64,000 nucleotides of DNA from Cupriavidus basilensis. Lineage in GTDB: Bacteria; Pseudomonadota; Gammaproteobacteria; Burkholderiales; Burkholderiaceae. This document shows, piece by piece, positions 52,419 through 60,807 of this stretch. The position numbers were made by a program, and so were the translations under genes. The first letter of the stretch is position 1. The number at the start of each line of letters is the position of its first letter. The DNA lies in NCBI RefSeq assembly GCF_000876015.1, contig NZ_BBQM01000032.1:1-64000 (forward strand), written 5' to 3'. The notes beneath the pieces were generated by a model, which did not search any database, had not been told where the DNA came from, and was given only the letters and a program-made list of their open reading frames with translations.

Positions 52419-52552
52419 GTCGATAAGGAAGCTGGGCAAGAATTGAGAGCGATGATGACGCGACGATGCGGTCGATGCGGCGCGAGACCCGCATCATCGC
52501 ATCACGCAGGCGTCCCCGAAAAGGAAAACGGCTGCGGTCGCGCCGGCATGGG

Positions 52553-54346
52553 TCAGAACGCGCTCCAGTCGTCGCCGCCAGCGCCACCCGCGCCGGCCGC
52601 GCTGGCCGCGAGCACCGGCACCCGCGCGGGCGGCGCCACGCGCCGGACCGGCTCGCGCCGCGCGGGCGCGGCGGGCTGGAGCCGGGGCGCGCGCGAGGCC
52701 GGCGCGGCGGCGCGCGGGGCCGCCGCCGGGGCGGTCACCGCATGGCCGACCGTATGGCTGACCGTATGGCTGACGGCGGGGCCGGCGCCCTGGCCGGCGG
52801 CGAGCCGGAACACGGACACCACGCCGTTGAGCTTCTGCGCCTGTTCTTCCAGCGCGCCCGCGGCGGCGGCGGCTTCTTCCACCAGCGCGGCGTTCTGCTG
52901 CGTGGCCTCGTCCATCTGCGAGACCGCCTGGTTGACCTGCTCGATGCCGCTGGTCTGCTCCTGCGTGGCCGCGCCGATCTCGTTCATGATGTCGGTCACG
53001 CGCTTGACCGCGCTGACGATCTCGCCCATCGTCTGGCCGGCCTCGGCCACCAGGCGCGTGCCGCTTTCCACGCGCTGGCCGGATTCGCTGATGAGCGCCT
53101 CGATCTCCTTGGCGGCGCCGGCCGAGCGCTGGGCCAGGCTGCGCACCTCGCCGGCCACCACGGCGAAGCCGCGGCCCTGCTCGCCGGCGCGCGCGGCTTC
53201 CACCGCGGCGTTGAGCGCCAGGATGTTGGTCTGGAACGCAATGCCCTCGATCACGCCGATGATCTCCACCACCTTGCGCGACGAGCCGTTGATCTCGTTC
53301 ATGGTATCGACCACGCGGCCCACCACCTCGCCGCCCTTGAGGGCGATCTGCGAGGCGTCGCCGGCGAGCTGGCCGGCCTGGCGCGCGTTGTCGGCGTTCT
53401 GGCGCACCACCGTGGTCAGCTCTTCCATGCTGGCGGCGGTCTGTTCGAGCGAGGAGGCCTGCTCCTCGGTGCGCTGGGACAGGTTGAGGTTGCCGGAGGC
53501 GATCTGGCCGGTGGCCGCGGCGATCGAGTCGGTGCCGCCGCGCACCTGCGCGACGATGTTGGAAAGGCTGTCCTGCATCGACGCGAGCGCCTGCATCATG
53601 CGGCCGATCTCGTTGCGCGACACATTGACGATGCGCGAGGTCAGGTCGCCGCCGGCCATGCGCTCGAACACCGACAGCGCTTCCTCGACCGGCCGCACGA
53701 TGGCCCGGTGCAGCGCCAGCGTGGACAGCGCGGCCACCACCAGGCCGAGCGCGATCAGCGCGAACGACAGCATGCGCACGCTCTGGAAGCCGGACTGGGC
53801 GAGATTGAAGTTCTCCTCGCCGGTGCGGAACTGGTAGCCCTGCAAGGCCTCGTAGGCCGTCGCCAGGCTGCGCTGCATGTCGGGCAGCTCGTTCTTGGCG
53901 AGGGCCAGCGCCTGCTCGGCGTTGTTCTCCAGCAGCGCCTTCTGCAGGGGCTTGATGCCCTTTTCCATGAAATCGCGGCGCTTGCGGTCCACCTCGTCCG
54001 CCAGGGCCTTTTCCTCGGCGCTCTGCGGCAGCGCGGCGTAGCGCTTCCATGCGGCGTCGGCGCTGTCGACGAAGGTCATCGAGCGGTCCACCACCGCCTT
54101 GCCTTCTCCGCCGGCGCCCGGCATCACGCCGCGGTCCAGCGCCAGCCGCATGCGGGTGGTGCCGAGCATGGTCTCGCTCAGCGCCTGGGCCGAGGCGAGC
54201 TGGTTGCCATAGGTTTCCTGGAGTGCTGCGTTGCTGCTGGATATGCCATGCAGGCCGGCCGCGCCGACCAGCACGAGCAGGACCGACAACAATGCCATCG
54301 CCCCGCGCAGCAAGGTCTTGATCTGAATATTGTTATGGAACGACAT
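52553..54346 (-). CDS. methyl-accepting chemotaxis protein (Tar-like sensor)
   Basis: A 597-residue receptor. ATG 54346 begins MSFHNNIQIKTLLRGAMALLS, typical of Tar/Tsr-type receptors; longer upstream sequence is non-coding. A periplasmic TarH-like sensor spans about residues 33-190, with helices at about 12-32 and 190-210, then HAMP and the signalling tip with GIAFQTNILALNAAVEAARAGEQ near residue 390. The tail ends GGDDWSAF, as in the receptor at 44336. A candidate sigma-28 promoter lies 87-114 bases upstream. Ligand not predictable. Confidence 0.94.
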   Translation of the reverse strand: MSFHNNIQIKTLLRGAMALLSVLLVLVGAAGLHGISSSNAALQETYGNQLASAQALSETMLGTTRMRLALDRGVMPGAGGEGKAVVDRSMTFVDSADAAWKRYAALPQSAEEKALADEVDRKRRDFMEKGIKPLQKALLENNAEQALALAKNELPDMQRSLATAYEALQGYQFRTGEENFNLAQSGFQSVRMLSFALIALGLVVAALSTLALHRAIVRPVEEALSVFERMAGGDLTSRIVNVSRNEIGRMMQALASMQDSLSNIVAQVRGGTDSIAAATGQIASGNLNLSQRTEEQASSLEQTAASMEELTTVVRQNADNARQAGQLAGDASQIALKGGEVVGRVVDTMNEINGSSRKVVEIIGVIEGIAFQTNILALNAAVEAARAGEQGRGFAVVAGEVRSLAQRSAGAAKEIEALISESGQRVESGTRLVAEAGQTMGEIVSAVKRVTDIMNEIGAATQEQTSGIEQVNQAVSQMDEATQQNAALVEEAAAAAGALEEQAQKLNGVVSVFRLAAGQGAGPAVSHTVSHTVGHAVTAPAAAPRAAAPASRAPRLQPAAPARREPVRRVAPPARVPVLAASAAGAGGAGGDDWSAF

Positions 54347-54432
54347 AAAACACCCGATACGGTAAGGAACGCGCGGGACCTCCTCCGGCCCCGGCCCGGC
54401 GGATCGACACCCCTGCGATCCGCTCACGGCAA

Positions 54433-54460
54433 ATAACGGCGAGCCGCCGAGAATCCTTGA
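54433..54460 (-). promoter_or_regulatory. candidate sigma-28 (FliA) promoter of chemoreceptor gene
   Basis: On the minus strand TCAAG (54456-54460) is followed after 15 bases by GCCGTTAT (54433-54440). The FliA consensus is TAAA-N15-GCCGATAA, so the -10 matches in six of eight positions and the -35 is similar. It lies 87 bases upstream of the receptor ATG. Being in front of a chemoreceptor in a genome with fliA at 26116 supports the call. Confidence 0.5.
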
Positions 54461-54485
54461 GAAGGTGCGGTGCGCGCCACGCCGC

Positions 54486-55097
54486 TTATGCGCCGCCCTC
54501 CGATTCCACCTGAAATGCCTCCCCGGTGGCGAAAAACGCCCCGCCGGCAAGATAGTGGATCGAGCGGTGTTCGTTATCCGGAAAATGCCAGCGGCCCGCC
54601 GAAAACGCTGCCGCGTCGGCCCAGGCGGCCACGACCTCGGCGATGAACAGATCATGGCGCGCCGCATTATGCGGCTCGGGGATCACCCGGCATTCGAGCC
54701 AGCCGAGGCAGCCCGCCAGCAGCGGCGCGGCGATTTCCCGCGCGGGGAACGTGGACAAACCCGCGGCGGCGAACTTGTCGGCCTCGCGGCCGGAGCGCGA
54801 GCCGACCGCCAGCGTGGCGCCCGCCTGCGCGCGCGCCGGGATGTTCAGCGCGAATTCGCCGGACGCTTCCACCAGTTCGCGCGTGAGCGTGCGCGCATCG
54901 ATCACCACCGCCACCTTGGCCGGCTGGAAGTCCAGCGGCATGGCCCAGGAGGCGGCCATGACGTTGCGCCGCCCGCCGTGCGCGCTGGTGACCAGCGTCA
55001 CCGGCCCGTGATTGAGCAGCCGGTAGGCCTTGGGCAGTTCCACGGGAACGAAGCCGGCCGGCGCGGCGGCCGCGGCGTTGATCGGATCGGATGACAT
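54486..55097 (-). CDS. flavin reductase-family (FMN-binding split barrel) protein
   Basis: A 203-residue protein of the flavin reductase/FMN-binding split-barrel fold. ATG 55097 gives MSSDPINAAA, the likely start. Family features are PVTLVTSAHGGRRNVMAASWAMPLDFQPAKVAVVID near residue 33 and FALNIPARAQ near 83. Such proteins supply reduced flavin to monooxygenases or act as FMN oxidoreductases. No partner oxygenase lies next to it. It is divergent from the H-NS-like gene. Confidence 0.82.
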   Translation of the reverse strand: MSSDPINAAAAAPAGFVPVELPKAYRLLNHGPVTLVTSAHGGRRNVMAASWAMPLDFQPAKVAVVIDARTLTRELVEASGEFALNIPARAQAGATLAVGSRSGREADKFAAAGLSTFPAREIAAPLLAGCLGWLECRVIPEPHNAARHDLFIAEVVAAWADAAAFSAGRWHFPDNEHRSIHYLAGGAFFATGEAFQVESEGGA

Positions 55098-55436
55098 GGC
55101 AGCGTGGTGGCGAAGGATGGATGGGCGCGCGAAACGGACCGCTATTGTTACAGCAAACGCACCCGGAGGCGATGGCCAATACCCGGCGGGGGTATTTCCC
55201 CCTGCCGGCGGGACAAAAACATGCAAATGAGCCGGGTCTCATTTTTCCGCCGCGTGGCGCGGCGCCGAAAATGCCCGGCGGCGCCGCGACCAGAGATTGG
55301 CGCGGAAGTTCATTAATTTGACACGGGCGCCAATTTATCGGAATTCTCTTTCTGCCGACATGGGCATATGCAGGATCGCCACACCCCGTTATAATCGTCC
55401 CACTCTCACCCGCTCACCAGTAAATCGAGGCTCGTA
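55098..55436. promoter_or_regulatory. divergent intergenic region with H-NS-like gene promoter
   Basis: The 339-base gap has no supported gene. TATAAT at 55390-55395 is a perfect -10; 17 bases upstream the -35 is poor. TTGACA at 55318-55323 is a perfect -35 hexamer but has no good -10 at standard spacing, so there may be two start sites. Bases 55300-55400 are AT-rich, as usual for promoters of H-NS family genes, which often repress themselves. GAGG sits eight bases before the ATG. Confidence 0.55.
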
Positions 55437-55739
55437 ATGGCGACTTATCAGGAAATTGTTCAGAAAATCAGCGAACTCCAGAAGCAGGCCGAGGAAATCA
55501 AGGCGCGCGAGCAGGCGACCGTCATTGCCGATATTCGCGAGAAAATCGAGCAATATGGCCTGACCGCCGACGATCTCGGCTTCGGCACCAAGCCCGCCGC
55601 CAGCAAGAAGGCCACCCGCAAGGTGCCGGTGCGCTACCGCGACAGCGCGGGCAACACCTGGACCGGCCGCGGCAAGCGCCCGGGCTGGCTGACCCAGGCG
55701 CTGGCCTCCGGCAAGAACATCGACGACTTCCTGATCTGA
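55437..55739 (+). CDS. H-NS family nucleoid-associated protein
   Basis: A 100-residue protein. The N-terminal half (about residues 1-45) is a coiled-coil oligomerisation region with YQEIVQKISELQKQAEEIKARE. The C-terminal DNA-binding domain carries VPVRYRDSAGNTWTGRGKRPGWL, the AT-hook-like W-x-G-x-G-x-x-P-x-W motif of the Burkholderiaceae H-NS/Bv3F group. It probably silences AT-rich acquired DNA, for which the T6SS effector module in this window is a candidate. An excellent terminator follows. Confidence 0.93.
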   Translation: MATYQEIVQKISELQKQAEEIKAREQATVIADIREKIEQYGLTADDLGFGTKPAASKKATRKVPVRYRDSAGNTWTGRGKRPGWLTQALASGKNIDDFLI

Positions 55740-55762
55740 ACCAGGGTTTCGCCGCAGGCATG

Positions 55763-55795
55763 AAAACGGCCGGGCCAGCGCCCGGCCGTTTTTTA
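55763..55795. terminator. bidirectional intrinsic terminator
   Basis: Ten-base arms ACGGCCGGGC (55766-55775) and GCCCGGCCGT (55780-55789) with a four-base loop, followed by TTTTT on the plus strand and flanked by AAAA on the left. It ends the H-NS-like gene (plus) and, from the other side, galE (minus), which stops at 55813. Confidence 0.9.
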
Positions 55796-55812
55796 TTGCC
55801 CGCCGGCGCGGC

Positions 55813-56832
55813 TCAGCCGGCGAAGCCGAGCGGGTTCATCGACTGCCAGCGCCACGAGTCCTCGCACATGCGGTCGATGTCGTGCCTGGCCTGCCAGCCG
55901 ATCAGCGCGTGCGCCAGCGCCGGGTCGGCATAGCACGAGGCGATGTCGCCCGGGCGGCGCGCCACGATCTCGTACGGCACCGGCCGGCCGCTGGCGCGCT
56001 CGTAGGCCGCCACCACTTCCAGCACGCTGTAGCCGCGGCCGGTGCCGAGATTCACGGTCAGGCACTGCTGCTTGTCGCGCAGGTAGACCAGCGCGTCGAG
56101 GTGGCCGGCGGCGAGGTCGCACACGTGGATGTAGTCGCGCACGCCGGTGCCGTCCGGGGTCGGGTAGTCGCCGCCATACACCATCAGCTTCTCGCGCCGG
56201 CCGCCGGCGACCTGCGCCACGTAGGGCATCAGGTTATTGGGCACGCCGCCCGGGTCTTCGCCGATCAGACCGCTCTCGTGCGCGCCCACCGGATTGAAAT
56301 AACGCAGGTAGGCAATGCGCCACGACGGGTCCGAATGCTCCAGGTCGCGCAGGATCTGCTCGCCCATCAGCTTGGTCTGGCCGTAGGGATTGGTGGCCGA
56401 CAGCGGAAAGTCCTCGAGGATCGGCACGGCATGCGGATTGCCATAAACCGTGGCCGACGAGCTGAACACCAGCTGCTTCACGCCGGCCGCGTTCATTGCC
56501 GAGCACAGCGTGAGCAGGCCGCCGAGATTATTGCCGTAATAATCGAGCGGCTTGGCGACCGATTCGCCCACCGCCTTGAGCGCGGCGAAATGAATCGCTC
56601 CGGTGATGCGGTGCTCGGCGAACAGGCGGTCCAGCAAGGCCCGGTCGCGCACGTCGCCTTCGACAAAATCCGGGCGCTGCCCGGTTATCCGCGCCAGCCG
56701 CTCCACCACCTCGCGGTTGCTATTGCAGAGATTATCCAGGCCGATCACGCGATAGCCGGCTTCGAGCAGGGCCACCCAGGTGTGCGAGGCGATATAACCG
56801 GTAGCTCCCGTGAGCAGCAAGGTTTCAGACAT
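55813..56832 (-). CDS. galE: UDP-glucose 4-epimerase GalE
   Basis: A 339-residue extended short-chain dehydrogenase of standard GalE size. The NAD-binding motif GATGYIASHTW lies near residue 8, the catalytic Tyr-x-x-x-Lys is in NPYGQTKLMGEQI near residue 150, and PVGAHESGLIGEDPGGVPNNLMPYV near 185 is a GalE signature. It interconverts UDP-glucose and UDP-galactose for polysaccharide synthesis. It is monocistronic here, ending at a shared terminator. Confidence 0.96.
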   Translation of the reverse strand: MSETLLLTGATGYIASHTWVALLEAGYRVIGLDNLCNSNREVVERLARITGQRPDFVEGDVRDRALLDRLFAEHRITGAIHFAALKAVGESVAKPLDYYGNNLGGLLTLCSAMNAAGVKQLVFSSSATVYGNPHAVPILEDFPLSATNPYGQTKLMGEQILRDLEHSDPSWRIAYLRYFNPVGAHESGLIGEDPGGVPNNLMPYVAQVAGGRREKLMVYGGDYPTPDGTGVRDYIHVCDLAAGHLDALVYLRDKQQCLTVNLGTGRGYSVLEVVAAYERASGRPVPYEIVARRPGDIASCYADPALAHALIGWQARHDIDRMCEDSWRWQSMNPLGFAG

Positions 56833-56974
56833 GGCGATTCATCGGTAAGTTGAGAAAGAGGCGAAACGGGCGCGGCAACGGCGCCGGCCCTGGCTGCCGC
56901 GCCCGCTCCTGCCCGGCATGCGGCAATGAGCACCAGCAAGCGGGGCCGGCGGCGCGGCGAGGCGGGTAAGCATA

Positions 56975-58021
56975 TCAGGCCGCATCGGGCACGCGCGTGA
57001 CGGCGCCCGCATGCCGCGCCGGCGGCTGGCCCGAGCGGGCCTGCCACGCTTCGAACGCGGCCCGCAGGCGCCAGCCGGATTCCAGGTCGCGCATGCCGAG
57101 GCGCTGCGCCACCTCGGCCGGGCTCGCGCCGGCTTCGAAGTGCAGCGCGCAGCAGGTGTTGCGCAGCGTCTGCGGCGAGGCGCGCTCGCTGCGCCCCGCC
57201 AGCACGCCGGCTTCGTCGAGCAGGATCTCGACGCGGCGGTACAGCGAGGCGGCGTGCAGCGGCCGGCCCGCCGGCGTGGCGGGGAAGACCAGTTCGCCAA
57301 GCGTGTCCGCGGCCGCGCGGACTGCCAGCCACGCCAGCAGCGCGGCGCGCGCGAAGGCGAAGACCGGCGCCTCGTAGGCGCGGCCGTTGTCGGCGCGCAC
57401 CAGGCGCAGCGCGCGGGCGTCCGGCGCGATGCTCTGCGCGCGCAGGTCGCGGGCTTCGCCCACCTTGAGGCCGGCGCCCAGCAGCACCGCCACCAGCGCG
57501 GTGTCGCGCGCGCGCTTCCACTGCGTCGGCGACGGCATGCCGGCGTCCTTGCCATCCTGGCCGTCGTTCGCGCGCGGCGGCGCCGGCGCCAGCACGCGGG
57601 CGATCACGATGTCCCGCTCGGCGGGCAGCAGGAATGCCGTGGGATCGTTCTCGCCTTCGGCCAGATGCGCGCGCACGGCCTGGCTGGCGGGGTTGTGCAG
57701 GCCGTCCTGCAACCGCGACAGATGATGGAACACGCGCTCGATCAGGCGCGCGTAGCGGTAGCGGTGATGCTTGTGCAGGTCCTGCTCGTCGAGGAACGCG
57801 CCGATCTGCTCGGCCGACCACGCCAGCGGCGCCACGCCGCGCTCGCCCGACCAGCGCAGCAGCTTGCCCCACATGGCGCGGTAGACCACGGCGGTGCCGT
57901 GGCGGAAGCCGTGGCTGGCCAGCCAGCCGTCGAAGGCGCGCTCGGGCTGGGCACGCCAGGCGGTCAGATCCGCATCGAACAGCGCCAGGGGCGGCCCGTC
58001 TGCGCGCATGTTGGTCTTCAC
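56975..58021 (-). CDS. tyrosine-recombinase-like protein with degenerate active site
   Basis: A 348-residue protein. GTG 58021 has AGGAG six bases upstream (ATG 58009 is an alternative). The fold pattern is that of XerC/D-type recombinases: an N-terminal SAM-like region (about residues 20-130) and a catalytic region after about 185. However, the catalytic residues are replaced: the first Arg reads Lys in AGLKVGEARDLR, the HxxR motif reads QTLRNT, the second His is Met in LGMRDL, and the Tyr position is Trp. It is probably not an active recombinase and may be a DNA-binding domain kept for another role. No attachment site is visible. Confidence 0.72.
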   Translation of the reverse strand: MKTNMRADGPPLALFDADLTAWRAQPERAFDGWLASHGFRHGTAVVYRAMWGKLLRWSGERGVAPLAWSAEQIGAFLDEQDLHKHHRYRYARLIERVFHHLSRLQDGLHNPASQAVRAHLAEGENDPTAFLLPAERDIVIARVLAPAPPRANDGQDGKDAGMPSPTQWKRARDTALVAVLLGAGLKVGEARDLRAQSIAPDARALRLVRADNGRAYEAPVFAFARAALLAWLAVRAAADTLGELVFPATPAGRPLHAASLYRRVEILLDEAGVLAGRSERASPQTLRNTCCALHFEAGASPAEVAQRLGMRDLESGWRLRAAFEAWQARSGQPPARHAGAVTRVPDAA

Positions 58022-58156
58022 TTGCGCTCCTGCGTTGGTTTGCGGCAATGGCGGTATTGTAGACAAGACGCCACAAAACACCGAGCCCCGCGACATGCGA
58101 ACGCGGCGGCCGGGCGCAGCGGGCGGCATCCGCCGCGAATTTGGCGGGCCGGCGGC

Positions 58157-58225
58157 ATGCAGCCAGTTGCATTCGCGCGCGCGGGCTGCTACCTTTCACC
58201 TGATCGCTAATGCAACTGGTTGCAT
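58157..58225. promoter_or_regulatory. pair of ATGCAAC-type palindromic operators
   Basis: ATGCAAC-TG-GTTGCAT (58210-58225) is a perfect palindrome; ATGCAGC-CA-GTTGCAT (58157-58172) differs at one arm position. Their centres are 53 bases apart, close to five helical turns, so bound dimers would sit on the same face. They lie in the 335-base gap between the recombinase-like gene (minus) and the NTF2-like gene (plus). The regulator is unknown; the dyad is of the type bound by TetR, LacI or MarR families. Confidence 0.6.
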
Positions 58226-58261
58226 AGAGACGACGGCGAACCGATATTCCGATGCCTGGGA

Positions 58262-58304
58262 TATCCGATACCCGATACCCCGACACCCCGACACCCCGAT
58301 ACCG
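58262..58304. repeat. short tandem repeat (7-8 bp, about five copies)
   Basis: Head-to-tail units accccga[c/t] with 7-bp variants cover 58262-58304, in the leader of the NTF2-like gene, about 55 bases before its TTG start. Copies differ at one or two positions (ccgata versus ccgaca). Together with the 9-bp array at 46326 it shows that short tandem arrays of CCC-rich units recur in this genome. Confidence 0.6.
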
Positions 58305-58356
58305 AAGAACGATGCCGGGGCGGCCCGCCCGCCCCCGGCCAACCCGGAGAAGACAC

Positions 58357-58788
58357 TTGACCCAAGCAACGCTGTCGGCGGCGGCGCAGGCCTCGCTGGC
58401 CATCTGGCACCGCATGATCGCCACCCATTCGATGGACGAGCTGGACGGCATCGTCGCCGACGAGGTCGTCTTCCATTCGCCGGTGGCGCACACGCCCTAC
58501 CCGGGGCGCGCCGCGCTGCGCATGGTGCTCGAGACCGTCAACCAGGTCTTCCAGGATTTCCGCTACCACCGCGGCTTCGTCGGCGACGACGGCCGCAGCG
58601 TGGTGCTGGAATTCAGCGCGCGCGTGGATGGCAAGGCGGTCAAGGCCATCGACATGATCCGCTTCGACGCCAACGGCAGGATCGACGACTTCGAAGTCAT
58701 GGTCCGCCCCAAGAGCGGCCTCGACGCGCTGGCCGCGGCGATGGGCGCGCGGCTCGCCGGCCAGACCTCCGTCCTGCACGGCGCCTGA
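58357..58788 (+). CDS. SnoaL/NTF2-like fold protein
   Basis: A 143-residue protein. TTG 58357 is taken as the start because GGAGA lies ten bases upstream; no ATG in frame fits before the conserved domain. The NTF2/SnoaL pattern is visible: a helix (SLAIWHRMIATHSMDELDGIVADEVVFHSP) followed by beta strands with VVLEFSARVDG and IDMIRFDANGRI near residues 85-110. Members are small cyclases, dehydratases or lyases; the substrate is unknown. It precedes a nitronate monooxygenase by 69 bases. Confidence 0.8.
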   Translation: MTQATLSAAAQASLAIWHRMIATHSMDELDGIVADEVVFHSPVAHTPYPGRAALRMVLETVNQVFQDFRYHRGFVGDDGRSVVLEFSARVDGKAVKAIDMIRFDANGRIDDFEVMVRPKSGLDALAAAMGARLAGQTSVLHGA

Positions 58789-58857
58789 GCGGCGCCGCCA
58801 TTCTGGCCACCAACCCTTTCCGATCCGGTCCCCGGACCTAACCTTGCGCTAAAGACC

Positions 58858-59853
58858 ATGTCACTTCCCGCCATCCTCCAGAACCGCCTGTCCCTGCCGG
58901 TGGTGTGCTCGCCGCTGTTCATCATCTCCAACCCCGACCTGGTCATTGCCCAGTGCAAGGCCGGCGTGGTGGGCTCCTTCCCCGCGCTGAACGCGCGCCC
59001 GGGCCCGGTGCTCAACGACTGGCTGGACCGCATCACCACCGAGCTGGCCGAGCACGACGCCCGCCACCCGGACCGCCCGGCCGCGCCGTTCGCGGTCAAC
59101 CAGATCGTGCACAAGTCCAACGACCGGCTGGACCACGACCTGGAGCTGTGCGTGCGCTACAAGGTGCCCATCGTCATCACCTCGCTGGGCGCGCGCAAGG
59201 AAGTCAACGACGCGGTGCATTCCTACGGCGGCATCGTGCTGCACGACATCATCAACAACACCTTCGCGCGCAAGGCCATCGAGAAGGGCGCGGACGGCCT
59301 GATCGCGGTGGCCGCCGGCGCCGGCGGCCATGCCGGCACCTTGTCACCGTTCGCGCTGCTGCACGAGATCCGCGAGTGGTTCGACGGCCCGCTGCTGCTG
59401 TCGGGCGCCATCGCCAGCGGCGACGGCATCCTCGCCGCGCAGGCCGCGGGCGCGGACCTGGCCTACGTGGGCTCGGCCTTCATCGCCACCGAGGAGGCCA
59501 ACGCGCAGGCCGGCTACAAGCAGATGATCGTGGACAGCAGCGCGTCCGACATCGTCTACTCCAACCTGTTTACCGGCGTGCACGGCAACTACCTGCGCCA
59601 GAGCATCGTCAATGCCGGGCTCGACCCGGAAGCGCTGCCGCAGTCGGATCCGTCCAAGATGAACTTCGGTTCGGGCAGCGCCAAGGCGTGGAAGGACATC
59701 TGGGGCGCCGGCCAGGGCGTGGGCGCGGTCAAGCGCGTGGTGCCGGCGGCCGAACTGGTGCGCCGCTTCGCCGAGGAATACGCGCTGGCGCGCCGCCGCC
59801 TCGGGCTGGCCCCGCACACCGCCGGCGCCACCGCCGCGGCCGACCTGGCCTGA
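58858..59853 (+). CDS. nitronate monooxygenase (2-nitropropane dioxygenase family)
   Basis: A 331-residue TIM-barrel FMN enzyme. Conserved blocks are PLFIISNPDLVIAQCKAGVVGSFPALNARP near residues 18-48, HDIINNTFARKAIEKGADGLIAVAAGAGGHAG near 130-160 (the GGHAG FMN-phosphate/catalytic His motif), and YVGSAFIATEE near 205. It oxidises nitronates or related substrates; many homologues serve other roles. It follows the SnoaL-like gene and likely shares its transcript. Confidence 0.9.
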   Translation: MSLPAILQNRLSLPVVCSPLFIISNPDLVIAQCKAGVVGSFPALNARPGPVLNDWLDRITTELAEHDARHPDRPAAPFAVNQIVHKSNDRLDHDLELCVRYKVPIVITSLGARKEVNDAVHSYGGIVLHDIINNTFARKAIEKGADGLIAVAAGAGGHAGTLSPFALLHEIREWFDGPLLLSGAIASGDGILAAQAAGADLAYVGSAFIATEEANAQAGYKQMIVDSSASDIVYSNLFTGVHGNYLRQSIVNAGLDPEALPQSDPSKMNFGSGSAKAWKDIWGAGQGVGAVKRVVPAAELVRRFAEEYALARRRLGLAPHTAGATAAADLA

Positions 59854-59868
59854 TCTAGCATCCTCGCG

Positions 59869-59903
59869 GCCCGGCGCGGCCGCGGGCGCCTCGCGCGCCG
59901 GGC
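59869..59903. terminator. hairpin between convergent genes
   Basis: Perfect ten-base arms GCCCGGCGCG (59869-59878) and CGCGCCGGGC (59894-59903) with a 15-base loop, followed on the plus strand by GCGCCTTTCCTTTC. The T-tract is broken, so termination may be partial. It lies between the convergent nitronate monooxygenase and PadR genes. Confidence 0.45.
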
Positions 59904-59916
59904 TGCGCCTTTCCTT

Positions 59917-60462
59917 TCAGGCGCCGCCGCCCGGCTGCGCCAGCAGCGGCAGCAGGTCCTCGGCCCACGCCACCCAGTCTTCCTCGTAGCGGATGCCCCG
60001 GCGCAGCAGCGCATGCTGCAGGCGCTGCGCGCGCGTCGGCTCGGCCGCGGCAAAATCGCGCACCTCGATCCTGCGGTAGGTCTCCAGCCGCTCGCGGTGC
60101 ATCTCGATCAGGCGCGCCATTTCCGGGCCCAGGCCGAGCGGCCCGATGACCGCGTCGGCGCGCAGCCTGACCAGGATCTCGTCGCGCGCGTCCAGCCCGT
60201 TGGCGGGCTCCAGCACCCAGCGCGCCAGTTCGTCGCGCCCCGGCGGCAGCACGAAATACACCTTCTTGCGGTTGCGCGCGTCGCCCTCGCTCTCCTGCGC
60301 GGCGATCCAGCCGTTCTGCGCCATGCGGCCCAGCTCCCGGTAGATCTGCTGGTGCGTGGCATGCCAGAAATAGCCGATCGAGCGGTCGAAGCGGCGTGCC
60401 AGTTCATAGCCGGACGACGGTTTTTCCAACAGGGAAGTCAGGAGGGCGTGCTGGACGGACAT
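59917..60462 (-). CDS. PadR-family transcriptional regulator
   Basis: A 181-residue protein. ATG 60462 gives the classical MSVQHALLTSLLEKPSSGYELARRFDRSIGYFW start of PadR proteins; the ribosome site is weak. The winged helix (residues 1-85) contains HQQIYRELGRMAQNGWIAA, the recognition helix and wing. The C-terminal helical domain (about 90-175) resembles the Vir-type extension used for dimerisation and ligand response. It may act on neighbouring genes; the 345-base gap to the right is its likely promoter region. Confidence 0.87.
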   Translation of the reverse strand: MSVQHALLTSLLEKPSSGYELARRFDRSIGYFWHATHQQIYRELGRMAQNGWIAAQESEGDARNRKKVYFVLPPGRDELARWVLEPANGLDARDEILVRLRADAVIGPLGLGPEMARLIEMHRERLETYRRIEVRDFAAAEPTRAQRLQHALLRRGIRYEEDWVAWAEDLLPLLAQPGGGA

Positions 60463-60807
60463 GCAAGAAGGGGTGACGTGGAGGCCGCCCGGCGGGCGAT
60501 TCGCGCGGGCCGCGTGGCCTGGATGGCCGGCATGGCAACCGTCTATGTTAGCGCAAAGCCGCGCGCGCACGGCACGCGGCGCGCTGTCCGCCACCGGCCG
60601 CGCGGCGGCGCCGGCACCCCGCGCGCGGGCCGATCATTGCGCGATATATGACAAATTGAAGCGTCGACCACACCCAGAATTAAAAAATACGAAATAGCAT
60701 TTTGCGACCCGCTGCCATACATTTGCAGACATAGCCATTTTTGCATGGCCCGTGCCGCTATTCGGCCACGGCGCGGGGCATGCGAATCCATCGATCGGGA
60801 GTCGTCC
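60463..60807. promoter_or_regulatory. intergenic region between padR and a small divergent gene
   Basis: The 345-base gap contains no supported gene. Bases 60650-60750 are AT-rich. TTGAAG (60656-60661) with TTAAAA (60680-60685), 18 bases apart, is a plausible plus-strand promoter for the 73-residue gene. No clear inverted repeat for PadR was found. Confidence 0.35.

Noticed and set aside
56975..58021. Boundary of a prophage or integrative element at the recombinase-like gene
   Set aside because: No tRNA gene, direct-repeat attachment sites or phage genes are nearby, and the catalytic residues are missing.
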